Assembly (NCBI RefSeq): GCF_030653815.1
Contig: NZ_JAURYQ010000036.1
Span: 62,001 to 126,000, forward strand
DNA from: Rhodoferax sp.
Lineage (GTDB): Bacteria > Pseudomonadota > Gammaproteobacteria > Burkholderiales > Burkholderiaceae_C
DNA: 64,000 nt
Reading direction: 5' to 3'
The notes beneath the pieces were generated by a model, which made no database searches, was not told the DNA's origin, and worked only from the letters and a program-made list of their open reading frames with translations. The position numbers were made by a program, and so were the translations under genes. This document shows, one piece after another, positions 55,343 through 64,000 of this stretch; positions within the stretch are counted from its first letter, which is position 1; each line of letters opens with the position of its first letter.

Positions 55343-56407
55343 ATGGCACTTGTTTCTATGCGCGAATTGCTTGACCATGCCGCCGCCAACGGCTACGGCA
55401 TTCCGGCTTTCAACGTCAACAATCTGGAGCAAGTGCAAGCGGTGATGTCGGCGGCCGATGAAGTGGGTGCGCCGGTCATTTTGCAAGCCAGTGCCGGGGC
55501 GCGCAAGTACGCGGGTGAACCCTTCATCAAGCACCTGATTCTGGCCGCCATCGAGGCTTACCCGCACATTCCGCTGGTGATGCATCAGGACCATGGTCAG
55601 AACCCGGCCGTTTGCCAAGGTGCCATCGACCTGGGTTTCAGCTCGGTCATGATGGACGGTAGCCTGGAAGGCGATGGCAAGACCATTGCCAGCTACGAGT
55701 ACAACGTTGAAGTGACCCGCAAAGTGGTCGATATGGCGCACGCCGTGGGGGTCACGGTGGAGGGTGAGTTGGGTTGCCTGGGTTCGCTCGAAACCATGAA
55801 GGGCGACAAGGAAGACGGCCATGGCACCGACGCCACCATGACCCGCGAGCAAATGCTGACCGACCCCGAGCAAGCCGCTGACTTTGTCAAGCGCACCCAG
55901 CTCGATGCGCTGGCCATTGCCATCGGCACCAGCCACGGCGCCTACAAGTTCACGCGCAAGCCCACGGGCGACATTCTGGCGATTGACCGCGTGATGGAAA
56001 TCAACAAGCGCCTGCCCAACACCCACCTGGTCATGCACGGTTCCAGCAGCGTGCCGCAGGAGTCGCTGGCGCTCATCAACCAGTACGGCGGCAAGATGAA
56101 GGAAACCTACGGCGTGCCGGTGGAAGAAATCCAGAAAGCCATCAAATACGGCGTGCGCAAGATCAACATCGACACCGACATTCGCCTCGCCATGACCGCC
56201 GCCGTGCGCAAGTACATGTTTGAAAATCCGGACAAGTTTGATGCCCGCGACTGGCTCAAGCCGGCCCGCGAAGCCGCCAAAGCGCTGTGTAAACAGCGCT
56301 ACCTGGAGTTCGGTTGCCAGGGCCAGGGCGCCAAGATCAAGAGCCACAGCCTGTTTGAGGTGGCCGGAAAATACGCCCGTGGCGAGCTGGCGCAGGTCGT
56401 GAACTGA
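55343..56407 (+). CDS. fba: Fructose-bisphosphate aldolase, class II
   Basis: A 354-residue zinc aldolase of the Calvin-type (CbbA-like) class II branch: [29 protein letters not shown] (zinc His and catalytic Asp), [19 protein letters not shown] (zinc His), VMHGSSSVP and [11 protein letters not shown]. It cleaves fructose-1,6-bisphosphate. AAAGGACACCATC precedes the ATG. An intrinsic terminator follows at 56431. Confidence 0.98.
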   Translation: MALVSMRELLDHAAANGYGIPAFNVNNLEQVQAVMSAADEVGAPVILQASAGARKYAGEPFIKHLILAAIEAYPHIPLVMHQDHGQNPAVCQGAIDLGFSSVMMDGSLEGDGKTIASYEYNVEVTRKVVDMAHAVGVTVEGELGCLGSLETMKGDKEDGHGTDATMTREQMLTDPEQAADFVKRTQLDALAIAIGTSHGAYKFTRKPTGDILAIDRVMEINKRLPNTHLVMHGSSSVPQESLALINQYGGKMKETYGVPVEEIQKAIKYGVRKINIDTDIRLAMTAAVRKYMFENPDKFDARDWLKPAREAAKALCKQRYLEFGCQGQGAKIKSHSLFEVAGKYARGELAQVVN

Positions 56408-56430
56408 GCGCTTTGGCCCAGACCTGCTTA

Positions 56431-56456
56431 AAAAGCCACCTGCGGGTGGCTTTTTG
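56431..56456 (+). terminator. Intrinsic terminator of fba
   Basis: AAAAGCCACC-TGCG-GGTGGCTTTT forms a 10-bp stem with a tetraloop, ending in a T5 run on the plus strand, 24 bases after the fba stop. The matching A-run makes it usable in both directions. Confidence 0.93.
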
Positions 56457-56520
56457 CTGTTGTGCACGGCTATTGAATCTAAACTCGGGGCATCTGTTGA
56501 ACCCAAATCCCTAACGCATC

Positions 56521-57438
56521 ATGACCCAATCCCCGGCTGCCCTGCACACCTCCAACATCACCTCCCTGCCGCTGTTGGCGCGCGGCAAGGTGCGCGACAA
56601 CTACGCGGTGGGCGATGACCGCATCCTGATGGTGGCCAGCGATCGCATCAGTGCCTTCGATGTCATCATGGGCCAACCGATTCCGGGCAAGGGCGTGCTG
56701 CTGACGCAAATGGCGCTGTTCTGGTTTGACAAGTTGGGCCCCAAGGGCCTGAACATCTGCCCGATTCACCTCACCGGCGAGGCGCCTGAAAGTGTGGTCA
56801 CGGCGGCGGAAGTTCCGCAAGTGACCGGTCGCTCGATGCTGGTCAAGCGCCTCAAGCCGATTTTGGTGGAAGCCGTGGTGCGCGGCTACCTGGCCGGCAG
56901 CGGCTGGAAGGAATACCAGGAAAATGGTGCGGTGTGCGGTGTCAAACTGCCCGCCGGCCTGAAAAACGCCAGCAAATTGCCCGAGCCTATTTACACCCCG
57001 GCGGCCAAGGCCGAAATGGGCGACCATGACGAAAACATCACGTTCGAGAAAACCGTGGAGATGATCGGGGCCGACCTGGCCACCCGCATCCGCGACATCA
57101 GCATCGCACTTTACAAGGCGGCCAGCGCCTTTGCCGCCACCAAAGGCATCATCATCGCCGACACCAAGTTCGAGTTTGGCCTGGACAAGGACGGCACCTT
57201 GATGTTGATGGACGAGGTGCTGACGCCCGATTCGTCGCGCTATTGGCCCGCCGAGAGCTACCAGGAGGGTGTCAACCCGCCCAGTTACGACAAGCAGTTT
57301 TTGCGCGACTGGCTGGAAACCGCCCTGGTGGCTGGCCAGCCCTGGAGCAAGAGCCCGCCGGCACCGCACCTGCCGCGCGAGGTCATTGAGAAAACCGCAG
57401 CCAAGTACCAGGAGGCACTGACTCGGCTCACTGCTTAA
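56521..57438 (+). CDS. purC: SAICAR synthetase
   Basis: A 305-residue enzyme of the longer, yeast-type PurC group. Motifs are [53 protein letters not shown] and [13 protein letters not shown]. It joins CAIR and aspartate in purine synthesis; PurE and PurK are encoded just downstream. No ribosome-binding site is visible at the ATG. The stop overlaps the stop of the convergent CnoX-like gene by 4 bp. Confidence 0.98.
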   Translation: MTQSPAALHTSNITSLPLLARGKVRDNYAVGDDRILMVASDRISAFDVIMGQPIPGKGVLLTQMALFWFDKLGPKGLNICPIHLTGEAPESVVTAAEVPQVTGRSMLVKRLKPILVEAVVRGYLAGSGWKEYQENGAVCGVKLPAGLKNASKLPEPIYTPAAKAEMGDHDENITFEKTVEMIGADLATRIRDISIALYKAASAFAATKGIIIADTKFEFGLDKDGTLMLMDEVLTPDSSRYWPAESYQEGVNPPSYDKQFLRDWLETALVAGQPWSKSPPAPHLPREVIEKTAAKYQEALTRLTA

Positions 57439-58391
57439 TTGAGCATCATGCTCAATTGACGGCGGTACCTGGACACCAGTGCCGCCTGCGGGTCTTCCTC
57501 GACCTGTACCTTGCCCAATACCTCGATGCCGCCGGCCGCTTTGCCACCGGCTTGCGCTGCTGCCTTGGGTTTGGCTGGGGTCAGCAGTTCCAAAATGGCG
57601 ACAAAGGCCTTGCGCGGCGCCTCATCACCCCATTTTTTGTCGCGCATGATGATTTCCAGCAGTTCGTCCATGGCGGCTGTCCACTCGCCCACGGCCATCA
57701 GCAGCCGGGCTTTGGCAAAGCGGGTGTCAAAGTCGCGTTTGTTCAGGGCAATTTTTTCGTCAAACTGCTCAATCGTCCAGCTGGCATGGGGGCCGGTAGC
57801 GGCAGATTGAATCGCGTCGAGCCATTGTGACAAGGCCTCAAAACGCAGTTGACGCGGAATCTCTGACAGTTTGGGGGCCAGCGTGGCGTCAGCTTCTTCC
57901 AGACCGCCCAGGCTGATCAGCAGCTTGATGTAGTCATAGCGGGCGTCGTCGTTGCCGGGGTCGGCGGCCAGCGCGTCGGCCAGCTTGGCCAGTGCCGCGT
58001 CGGTATCACCCGTCTGCAGCAATTCCTGGGCGGCCTCGGCCTCGGCTTCGGCCATCAGGGCCTCTTCGCTGGGCAGATGTTTGTCCAGAAAGCTGCGTAT
58101 CTGGGGGCCGGTCTGGGCGCCCATGAAACCGTCGACCGGCTTGCCACTCATCATCAAAATACAGGTGGGAATGCTGCGGATGCCAAAGGCCTGCGCCAGT
58201 TGCTGCTCCTGGTCCGAGTCGATCTTGACCAGTGTGAAGCGGCCCGCATAGTCCACTTCAAGCTGTTCCAGGATGGGCCCGAGCGACTTGCAGGGGCCGC
58301 ACCAGGGCGCCCAGAAATCAATCAGGATGGGCTGGGTCATGGAGGCGGCAATGACCTCGGTTTCAAAATTTTGGAGGGTGACGTTAATCAT
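57435..58391 (-). CDS. cnoX: Thioredoxin-TPR co-chaperone, CnoX/YbbN-like
   Basis: A 318-residue protein. The N-terminal thioredoxin domain (1-110) keeps a full redox site, WCGPC (Cys31, Cys34). TPR-like helices fill the rest ([40 protein letters not shown]). E. coli CnoX has lost one active cysteine, while many other bacteria keep both, so oxidoreductase activity is likely here besides chaperone transfer to GroEL/DnaK. It is divergent from purE with a 37-bp gap. Confidence 0.92.
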   Translation of the reverse strand: MINVTLQNFETEVIAASMTQPILIDFWAPWCGPCKSLGPILEQLEVDYAGRFTLVKIDSDQEQQLAQAFGIRSIPTCILMMSGKPVDGFMGAQTGPQIRSFLDKHLPSEEALMAEAEAEAAQELLQTGDTDAALAKLADALAADPGNDDARYDYIKLLISLGGLEEADATLAPKLSEIPRQLRFEALSQWLDAIQSAATGPHASWTIEQFDEKIALNKRDFDTRFAKARLLMAVGEWTAAMDELLEIIMRDKKWGDEAPRKAFVAILELLTPAKPKAAAQAGGKAAGGIEVLGKVQVEEDPQAALVSRYRRQLSMMLN

Positions 58392-58428
58392 GGTTCTGGG
58401 TGGCTTGGGTCAAACGTAAAATTCGGGC

Positions 58429-58923
58429 ATGAACTCAATACAAATCGGTGTGCTCATGGGCTCCAGCTCGGACTGGGACACCATGCAACACGCAGTCCAC
58501 ATTCTCCAACAGTTTGGCATCCCTTACGAGGCCCGCGTGGTCTCGGCGCACCGAATGCCCGACGATATGTTTGCCTATGCCGATACCGCGGTGGGCCGGG
58601 GCCTCAAGGCCATCATCGCCGGCGCTGGCGGCGCAGCGCACTTGCCGGGCATGCTGGCAGCCAAAACCACGGTACCCGTGCTGGGTGTACCGGTGGCCAG
58701 CAAACACCTGAGCGGCGTCGATTCGCTGCACAGCATTGTGCAAATGCCCAAGGGTATTCCGGTGGCCACCTTTGCCATCGGTGCGGCCGGGGCGGCCAAT
58801 GCTGCGCTGTTTGCGGTGGCCATGTTGGCCAATTCCGACATCGTGCTGCGGGTCAAGCTGGAAGACTTTCGGGCTGAACAAACCCAGATGGCGCGCGGCA
58901 TGACGCTGCCCCCCAAGTTATGA
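58429..58923 (+). CDS. purE: N5-CAIR mutase
   Basis: A 164-residue class I Pur[54 protein letters not shown] and [15 protein letters not shown]. It converts N5-CAIR to CAIR. It is divergent from the thioredoxin gene, and its stop overlaps the purK start (ATGA). Confidence 0.98.
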   Translation: MNSIQIGVLMGSSSDWDTMQHAVHILQQFGIPYEARVVSAHRMPDDMFAYADTAVGRGLKAIIAGAGGAAHLPGMLAAKTTVPVLGVPVASKHLSGVDSLHSIVQMPKGIPVATFAIGAAGAANAALFAVAMLANSDIVLRVKLEDFRAEQTQMARGMTLPPKL

Positions 58924-60125
58924 GCGGCCCCATTTTGCTGCCCGGTGCCATCGGTTTGAATGGCAGTGGCCAGCCCACCACACTGGGCGTGATGGGTGGC
59001 GGCCAGCTGGGTCGCATGTTTGTGCAGGCAGCCCAGAGCATGGGCTACTTCACCGTGGTGCTCGACCCCGACGTCATCAGCCCGGCCGGGCTGGTGAGCC
59101 ACTACCACATCCAGACCGACTACCTGGATGAGCAGGGCCTGACCCAACTGCTGCAGCGCTGCGCGGCCGTGACCACCGAGTTTGAGAACGTACCGGCGCC
59201 CGCGCTGGTCACTTTGGGGGCGGCGCGCCCCACCGCGCCGAGTGCCGATGCGGTGGCCATCGCACAAGACCGCATCAAGGAAAAAGCCCATCTGGCGCGC
59301 AGCGGGGTGCCGGTGGCGCCCTACGCCGTGATTGAAACGGCGGCGCAACTGGCGGCGGTGCCTGATGCGTTGTTGCCGGGTATTTTGAAAACCGCCCGCC
59401 TGGGCTACGACGGCAAGGGCCAAGTGCGCTGTCGCAATCGCGCCGAGCTGGTCAGCGCCTGGGATACGCTGAAAAATGTGCCCTGCGTGCTGGAGCAGAT
59501 GTTGCCTTTGGCCGCCGAGTGTTCGGTGATTGTGGCGCGCGGCTGGGACGGCGCCATGGTGCACTTTGCCCCGCAACGCAATTTGCACCGCGAAGGCATC
59601 CTGGCGGTGACCGAGGCGTTTGAGGGCAACATGTCACCCGTGCTGGCTGATCAGGCGGTGGCTGCGGCGCGCACGATTGCCGAAGAATTGAACTACGTCG
59701 GCGTGCTGTGCGTGGAATTTTTTGTATTGCAAGAAGGCTCGTCTGAGTGCGCAAGCCTAGGCGGCCTGGTCGTCAACGAGATGGCGCCGCGCCCGCACAA
59801 CAGCGGCCACTACACCCTGGACGCCTGCGATGTGTCGCAATTTGAGCTGCAGGTGCGCACCCTGGCGGGTCTGCCGTTGACGCAGCCGCGTCAGCACAGC
59901 GCCGCCGTGATGTTGAATTTGCTCGGTGATTTGTGGGTGGACGGTGCCACGCCGTGCTGGGATCAGGTGCTGGCCCTGCCAGGTGTGCACTTGCACTTGT
60001 ACGGCAAGCTCAAAGCCAGCAAGGGACGCAAGATGGGGCATTTGACCGTCACGGCTGCCACTCCGGAGCAGGCCCGCAGCACGGCGCTGGCGGCCGCCAG
60101 CGTGTTGGGCATCGCACCGTTTTAA
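58920..60125 (+). CDS. purK: N5-carboxyaminoimidazole ribonucleotide synthase
   Basis: A 401-residue ATP-grasp enzyme: [56 protein letters not shown] and [19 protein letters not shown]. It carboxylates AIR using ATP and bicarbonate and hands the product to PurE, whose gene overlaps it. The N-terminus has about 18 extra residues before the Gly-rich loop, common in beta- and gammaproteobacteria. Confidence 0.98.
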   Translation: MSGPILLPGAIGLNGSGQPTTLGVMGGGQLGRMFVQAAQSMGYFTVVLDPDVISPAGLVSHYHIQTDYLDEQGLTQLLQRCAAVTTEFENVPAPALVTLGAARPTAPSADAVAIAQDRIKEKAHLARSGVPVAPYAVIETAAQLAAVPDALLPGILKTARLGYDGKGQVRCRNRAELVSAWDTLKNVPCVLEQMLPLAAECSVIVARGWDGAMVHFAPQRNLHREGILAVTEAFEGNMSPVLADQAVAAARTIAEELNYVGVLCVEFFVLQEGSSECASLGGLVVNEMAPRPHNSGHYTLDACDVSQFELQVRTLAGLPLTQPRQHSAAVMLNLLGDLWVDGATPCWDQVLALPGVHLHLYGKLKASKGRKMGHLTVTAATPEQARSTALAAASVLGIAPF

Positions 60126-60137
60126 TGGCTTGATCCC

Positions 60138-61145
60138 ATGATTCTGCCGGGTGATGCCCCTGAATCCATCGCCGCCGCAGCCCATTGCCTTCGGTTGGGC
60201 GGCTTGTTGGGGCTGCCGACCGAAACGGTGTACGGCCTGGCCGCCAATGCCGACGACGACGCTGCCGTGGCGCAAATTTTCAAAGCCAAAGGCCGTCCGG
60301 CAGACCACCCTTTGATTGTCCATGTGGCTGATGTCGGCGCGGTGGCGCATTACGCGTCGGACGTGCCCGAGTTTGCCCGCCAGCTCATGCAGGCCTTTTG
60401 GCCCGGCCCGCTGACGCTGATCCTGCCGCGGCGGTCAGGGATTGCCAACGCCACCGCCGGTGGCAACCCCACCATTGGCCTGCGCTGCCCGTCGCACCCG
60501 GTCGCGCAAGCTGTGCTGAATGCGCTCAGAGACACCGCCATGCCTTTGTGCGTTTGGGGTTTGGCTGCGCCCAGTGCCAACCAGTTTGGCCGTGTCAGCC
60601 CCACCACAGCGGCCCATGTGCAGGGTGAATTTGGCGACGACCTGCTGATTCTGGACGGGGGTGCTTGCGATGTGGGCATTGAGTCCACCATCATCGACTG
60701 CAGCCGTGGCCAGCCGGTGCTGTTGCGTCCGGGGGCCATCTCGCCGGAACAGGTGCAGGCGGTGTGTGGTTTGAAGGTGCTGGCCAAAGAAGCGCTGCAA
60801 ACGCTGGATGCACCCGCCCCCAAGGCCTCGGGCACATTGGAATCGCATTACGCACCGCGGGCGCAGGTGCGACTGATGGAGGCTGGGGCGCTGCAGGCGG
60901 CTTTGCGCGACGAGTTGAATCAGGGCTGTGTGGCGGTGTGGCATCGCAGCCCGATGGGTTCGCTTGTCGCCGGCGTGTTGTATCAGCGCATGCCCTCTGA
61001 CCCGGTCACTGCCGCCCGCCAACTGTTTGCGATCTTGCGTGCATTTGACTTGCACGGTGTCGCGCAAATCTGGGTCGAAGCCCCACCGACGGCGTCTGAA
61101 TGGGACGGTGTGCGGGACCGTTTGCAGCGGGCGGCCGCCAGTTAA
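60138..61145 (+). CDS. tsaC: Threonylcarbamoyl-AMP synthase (Sua5/YrdC long form)
   Basis: 335 residues, the two-domain Sua5 form. The YrdC domain (1 to about 205) has LGLPTETVYGLAANADDDAAV, FKAKGRPADHPLIVHV, FWPGPLTLIL and APSANQFGRVSPTTAAHV. The linker and Sua5 C-terminal domain follow (RPGAISPEQVQAV; SGTLESHYAPRA). It starts the t6A tRNA modification pathway by making threonylcarbamoyl-AMP. It follows purK by 12 bp, so it probably shares that transcript. Confidence 0.96.
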   Translation: MILPGDAPESIAAAAHCLRLGGLLGLPTETVYGLAANADDDAAVAQIFKAKGRPADHPLIVHVADVGAVAHYASDVPEFARQLMQAFWPGPLTLILPRRSGIANATAGGNPTIGLRCPSHPVAQAVLNALRDTAMPLCVWGLAAPSANQFGRVSPTTAAHVQGEFGDDLLILDGGACDVGIESTIIDCSRGQPVLLRPGAISPEQVQAVCGLKVLAKEALQTLDAPAPKASGTLESHYAPRAQVRLMEAGALQAALRDELNQGCVAVWHRSPMGSLVAGVLYQRMPSDPVTAARQLFAILRAFDLHGVAQIWVEAPPTASEWDGVRDRLQRAAAS

Positions 61146-61152
61146 TTGGCGC

Positions 61153-61407
61153 TTACCGGTAGCGCAGCTTCATCACCAGAATGGTGCTCGCCAGCGCCAG
61201 CGTGACCACGTTGGCAATCACCACCGGCCAGGCACCCAGCATCAGGCCATAAATTAGCCACATGGCCACGCCCAGTGTGAACGCGCTGTACATGCCCAGC
61301 GAGATACCCCGGACATCTTTGGTGCGGAAAGTGTGCAGCGCCTGCGGTAAAAAGCTGATGGTCGTCAAAATGGCAGCCAAGGTGCCGATCAGGTCAGTGA
61401 GGTTCAT
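61153..61407 (-). CDS. SemiSWEET sugar transporter-like protein
   Basis: An 84-residue, three-helix membrane protein of the MtN3/PQ-loop family. The PQ motif lies in SFLPQALHTFRTKDVRGISL, and YGLMLGAWPVVIANVVTLAL provides the third helix with the substrate-contact Asn. SemiSWEETs dimerise to move sugars passively; the true substrate is unknown. It converges on tsaC with a 7-bp gap and lies 34 bp downstream of... no gene on its own strand other than being upstream of dacB, whose stop is 34 bp to the right. Confidence 0.9.
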   Translation of the reverse strand: MNLTDLIGTLAAILTTISFLPQALHTFRTKDVRGISLGMYSAFTLGVAMWLIYGLMLGAWPVVIANVVTLALASTILVMKLRYR

Positions 61408-61441
61408 GGTTTCAGGTCAGTAGGAAAGATGCGCATCGGCA

Positions 61442-62884
61442 TCACTGGGTCTGATTGTCCCTCACCGCCCAGTCAATCAGGGCATCCAGCGCCGGGCGAA
61501 CCGCTGCGGCGTTGGGGTGATTGACGATGGCCACGATCACGTAACGCTTGCCACTGGCAGCGTGGACATAGCCCGCCAGTGCGGTCACATCTTTGAGGCT
61601 GCCGGTTTTCAGGTGGGCGCTGGCGCTGTTGGCCAGGCTGCGTTTGAGGGTGCCATCCACGCCCACCAGGGAAAGCGATGACATCAATTCAGGCATGGTG
61701 GGCGAGGCATAGGCCAGTTGCAGCAATTGCCCGAGCTGCTGCGCGCTGATGCGGTTGTGGCGGGACAGGCCAGAGCCGTTGTCGATGGACGGCACATCGG
61801 TGGCGCTGATGCGACGCTGCCACCATTGGCGCACCGCTCCACGCGCCGACGCGGGAGTGGCGGGGGCTGGCAGACCAAGCGTCAAGAACAGCTGCTGCGC
61901 CATCACGTTGTTGCTGAACTTGTTGATGTCGCGGATCACTTCGGCCAGGGTCGGGGAGGTGAGCTCGAACGTCGCCGGACCCTGCGGTGCGCTGCCATTG
62001 CGGACGGTACCGGTCAGTTGACCCCCCATGCTGCGCCACAGGCCTTCGATGGCACGGGTGTTGTAACTGTTGGGGTCGGCATAGGCAATGGACCACACTT
62101 TTTCGCCACAGCCTGCGGCGTAACTGCCATTGAAACGGATTTTTTCCGAGTCGGAAAAGTCCGCCTTGAGGCTGGCACGGTAATCATTGCAAGCCCCATT
62201 CTGCCCAGGCTTGCCGGGGCTCAGCGGCACGCTCGTTTGAAACTTTACGCCCCACAAGGGCGGGTCGTATTGCACGCTGGCACGGCCGGTGAGCGGATCG
62301 GGCGCAAACGTCATGACGACGGACTTGAAATTGACCAACAAGGCATCGGGCGCTGCGTTGTAGGGGCGCAGCGGTTCGCCATCAAATTCGGCCGCATTGG
62401 TGTCAGGCAGCGCAAACAGGCCGCTGTCCAGAACGATGTCGCCAGCAATGCTGTGAATACCCAGCCCCTGCAAGCGGCGCAGCAGCAGCCAGACTTTTTC
62501 AAGCACCAGCTTGGGGTCCCCCTGGCCCTGAATGATCACGTTGCCTTGCAGTACGCCGTTGACCACCGGACCATCGACCCAAACCGGTGTGCGCCAGGTG
62601 TAGGCGGGCCCCAACAGTTCGAGCGCAGCTGTGGTGGTGACCAATTTCATGACCGAGGCCGGATTCATGGGCTGGTCCGCGCGGTGGCTCAGGCGCGGCG
62701 CGGAGCGGCCGTCGGCTTCCAGCACCAGCAGGGCGACGGCATCGGTCGGCATCTGGGCACGGTTCAACGCCATCATCACGGGTTCTGGCAAGGCCTGTGC
62801 CAAGGTGCTGGCGCTGAAAAGGCTGGCCACCGCACAAAGCAGAGTTTGTACGAACTGGCGTGTGCTGAGTTTGAGGGTTTGCAT
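61442..62884 (-). CDS. dacB: D-alanyl-D-alanine carboxypeptidase/endopeptidase PBP4
   Basis: A 480-residue periplasmic penicillin-binding protein. The signal peptide ends near LAQA (about 31). The three active-site motifs are SVMK (Ser77, Lys80; context MNPASVMKLV), SNN (KFSNNVMAQQ) and KTG (HLKTGSLKD). Between the first two lie the domain II/III insertions typical of class C PBP4 (S13 family). It trims and cleaves murein cross-links. The start MQTLKL is chosen for the signal peptide; the longer in-frame form would cover the divergent promoter region. Confidence 0.95.
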   Translation of the reverse strand: MQTLKLSTRQFVQTLLCAVASLFSASTLAQALPEPVMMALNRAQMPTDAVALLVLEADGRSAPRLSHRADQPMNPASVMKLVTTTAALELLGPAYTWRTPVWVDGPVVNGVLQGNVIIQGQGDPKLVLEKVWLLLRRLQGLGIHSIAGDIVLDSGLFALPDTNAAEFDGEPLRPYNAAPDALLVNFKSVVMTFAPDPLTGRASVQYDPPLWGVKFQTSVPLSPGKPGQNGACNDYRASLKADFSDSEKIRFNGSYAAGCGEKVWSIAYADPNSYNTRAIEGLWRSMGGQLTGTVRNGSAPQGPATFELTSPTLAEVIRDINKFSNNVMAQQLFLTLGLPAPATPASARGAVRQWWQRRISATDVPSIDNGSGLSRHNRISAQQLGQLLQLAYASPTMPELMSSLSLVGVDGTLKRSLANSASAHLKTGSLKDVTALAGYVHAASGKRYVIVAIVNHPNAAAVRPALDALIDWAVRDNQTQ

Positions 62885-62972
62885 TTTTCTATTATGAAGT
62901 GGTGGGTGGCCTTGGCGCGGTTGATGCACTATTCTTGAGCCTGTTGTTGTTCGAATTGGAGTATTTATCCCC

Positions 62973-63719
62973 ATGGAAAAAATCATCCTCGTCACGGGCG
63001 GCGGGCGCGGCATTGGCGCCGCCTGTGCGCTGCTGGCAGCAGAACAGGGCTACGCCGTTTGCATCAGTTACAGGACGAATGAAGCTGCGGCCACCGAAGT
63101 CATTGCTGCCATTGAAGGCCGTGGCGGCACGGCGTTGGCGATCCAGGCTGACGTTTCTGATGAGTCAGCAGTTGAGCGCTTGTTCGCGCAGATGGACAAG
63201 CGATTTGGGCGCTTGACCGCGCTCATCAACAACGCCGGCATGTTGTTCCCACAGATGCGTGTGGAGCAAATGGACGCGGTGCGCATCAATCGTCTTTTAG
63301 CCACCAATGTCACCGGCAGTTTTTTGTGCGCACGCGAGGCCGTGCGGCGCATGTCGACCCGGCACGGTGGCCCGGGCGGCAGCATCGTCAACATGTCCTC
63401 ACGCGCCGCAGTGCTTGGTTCCCCGGGCGAGTATGTCGACTATGCGGCTTCAAAGGCAGCACTCGATGCCTTGACGATCGGCTTGTCGAAGGAAGTGGCC
63501 AATGAAAAAATTCGTGTTAACGGCGTGCGTCCTGGTCTCATTCACACAGACATACATGCCAGCGGCGGCGAACCGGGCCGCGTCAGCAGACTGCAAGCAA
63601 CGGTGCCCATGGCCCGGGGCGGCGACCCGCTGGAGGTGGCAAGGGCGGCACTGTGGTTGCTTTCGGACGAGGCCTCCTACACCACCGGATCTTTCATCGA
63701 AGTATCGGGCGGACGCTGA
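62973..63719 (+). CDS. SDR family oxidoreductase, YgfF-like
   Basis: A 248-residue classical short-chain dehydrogenase. The cofactor motif is TGGGRGIG (8-15); other family blocks are NNAGM, catalytic Ser in NMSSRAA and YVDYAASK (Tyr-x-x-x-Lys), with the C-terminal TTGSFIEVSGGR. It resembles E. coli YgfF and glucose-1-dehydrogenase-like enzymes; the Arg following the cofactor strand (SYRTNEAAA) favours NADP. The substrate is unknown. It is divergent from dacB. TTGGAG lies 13 bases before the ATG. Confidence 0.93.
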   Translation: MEKIILVTGGGRGIGAACALLAAEQGYAVCISYRTNEAAATEVIAAIEGRGGTALAIQADVSDESAVERLFAQMDKRFGRLTALINNAGMLFPQMRVEQMDAVRINRLLATNVTGSFLCAREAVRRMSTRHGGPGGSIVNMSSRAAVLGSPGEYVDYAASKAALDALTIGLSKEVANEKIRVNGVRPGLIHTDIHASGGEPGRVSRLQATVPMARGGDPLEVARAALWLLSDEASYTTGSFIEVSGGR

Positions 63720-64000
63720 ACGGGCAAGCACAATCCAATATTTTCAGTGTTTTGATGCCTGCCGGCGGCATGCTGCTGGCGTGGTGCCTTTTGCACAATA
63801 TCGGCGCCCAATTTTTAAGCAGTCACCGGCAAGCCAATACTGGCGCGGCCTGGCGGACTTGTTCAACAAGTTGTCAACAAGCTTAGTCCTGTGTTGTGGG
63901 GACAACATGACTGGAGCGACTGGGTCAAAGACGTTGATTCCACTGAATTCAATTATCGGAGCCACAAAGCAAAATGGGTTAGCAGTCAAAAACTGCTAAC
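63720..64000. other. Intergenic right edge, palindrome-rich, no supported gene
   Basis: I find no convincing coding sequence here. The stretch carries several inverted repeats: ACTTGTT-C-AACAAGT (63857-63871), TGTTGT-GGGG-ACAACA (63892-63907) and GTTAGCAGT-CAAAA-ACTGCTAAC (63978-64000). It also has a direct repeat TCAACAAG (63863-63870 and 63874-63881). It looks like a promoter/operator region of a gene beyond the window, or a terminator cut by the edge. Confidence 0.6.

Noticed and set aside
63978..64000. CIRCE heat-shock operator at the right edge
   Set aside because: The TTAGCA...TGCTAA look is suggestive, but CIRCE needs TTAGCACTC-N9-GAGTGCTAA. Here the arms read TTAGCAGT with only a 5-nt loop.

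Overview
The window is a chromosomal stretch from a GC-rich betaproteobacterium, most likely Comamonadaceae (Rhodoferax/Polaromonas-like). This rests on protein character: a UraD-AllC fusion, PuuD with a C-terminal cytochrome c domain, a DUF3717-DUF1289 fusion, the 'SpecificRecomb' membrane family, DUF1631 and a yeast-type PurC. It also rests on a GGGGGC-rich intergenic repeat of a type I recall from Comamonadaceae genomes. I see no rRNA, tRNA, CRISPR array, insertion sequence, prophage or defence island. Nearly every base is in a recognisable core or housekeeping gene, packed tightly with many 1-8 bp overlaps.

Region 1 (1-12 kb). The left edge holds the end of a NitT/TauT-type ABC importer (ATPase cut by the window, then its NMT1/THI5-like binding protein) and maeB with a clear intrinsic terminator. 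Next comes a urate catabolism locus in two arms around a GntR regulator. The minus-strand arm runs gntR, puuE (allantoinase), uraD-allC fusion and an M20 amidohydrolase. The plus-strand arm has uraH, then (after a convergent TonB-like lipoprotein) xdhC-puuD. Together PuuD, UraH, UraD, PuuE and AllC take urate to allantoate and ureidoglycine/ureidoglycolate. A perfect 16-bp palindrome between gntR and uraH is the likely operator.

Region 2 (12-25.4 kb). An OmpA lipoprotein, a ferredoxin reductase, an NAD-dependent epimerase-like protein and a YecA/SEC-C protein lead into a long minus-strand run. Read 5' to 3' this run is moaC, apaG, a large membrane protein, thiL, pgpA, a periplasmic OB-fold protein, pncC (cinA C-terminal type), response regulator, sensor kinase, LysE exporter and a haloacetate dehalogenase-like hydrolase. 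Four of these junctions overlap.

Region 3 (25.5-41.4 kb). BepA-like protease, holin-4-like membrane protein, DUF3717-DUF1289 protein, FabG-like reductase, yaeQ, purB, a GST, the heptose-phosphate adenylyltransferase, a cytochrome c' lipoprotein, glnE, and the overlapping set yhdP-nitrilase-mltA.

Region 4 (41.4-53.7 kb). cheV, a 381-bp spacer with one candidate small ORF, yajC-secD-secF, a DUF1631 protein, dprA and a LysM protein, then def-fmt-azlC-azlD.

Region 5 (53.7-64 kb). Central carbon and purine synthesis: pyk, fba, purC, cnoX-like thioredoxin, purE-purK, tsaC/sua5, a SemiSWEET, dacB, an SDR oxidoreductase, and a palindrome-rich intergenic end.

No clearly undescribed system is present. 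The items most worth following are the urate locus (operator, fusion and unassigned M20 enzyme), an 18-bp palindrome family that supplies the stop codons of two unrelated genes, and the palindrome cluster at the right edge.
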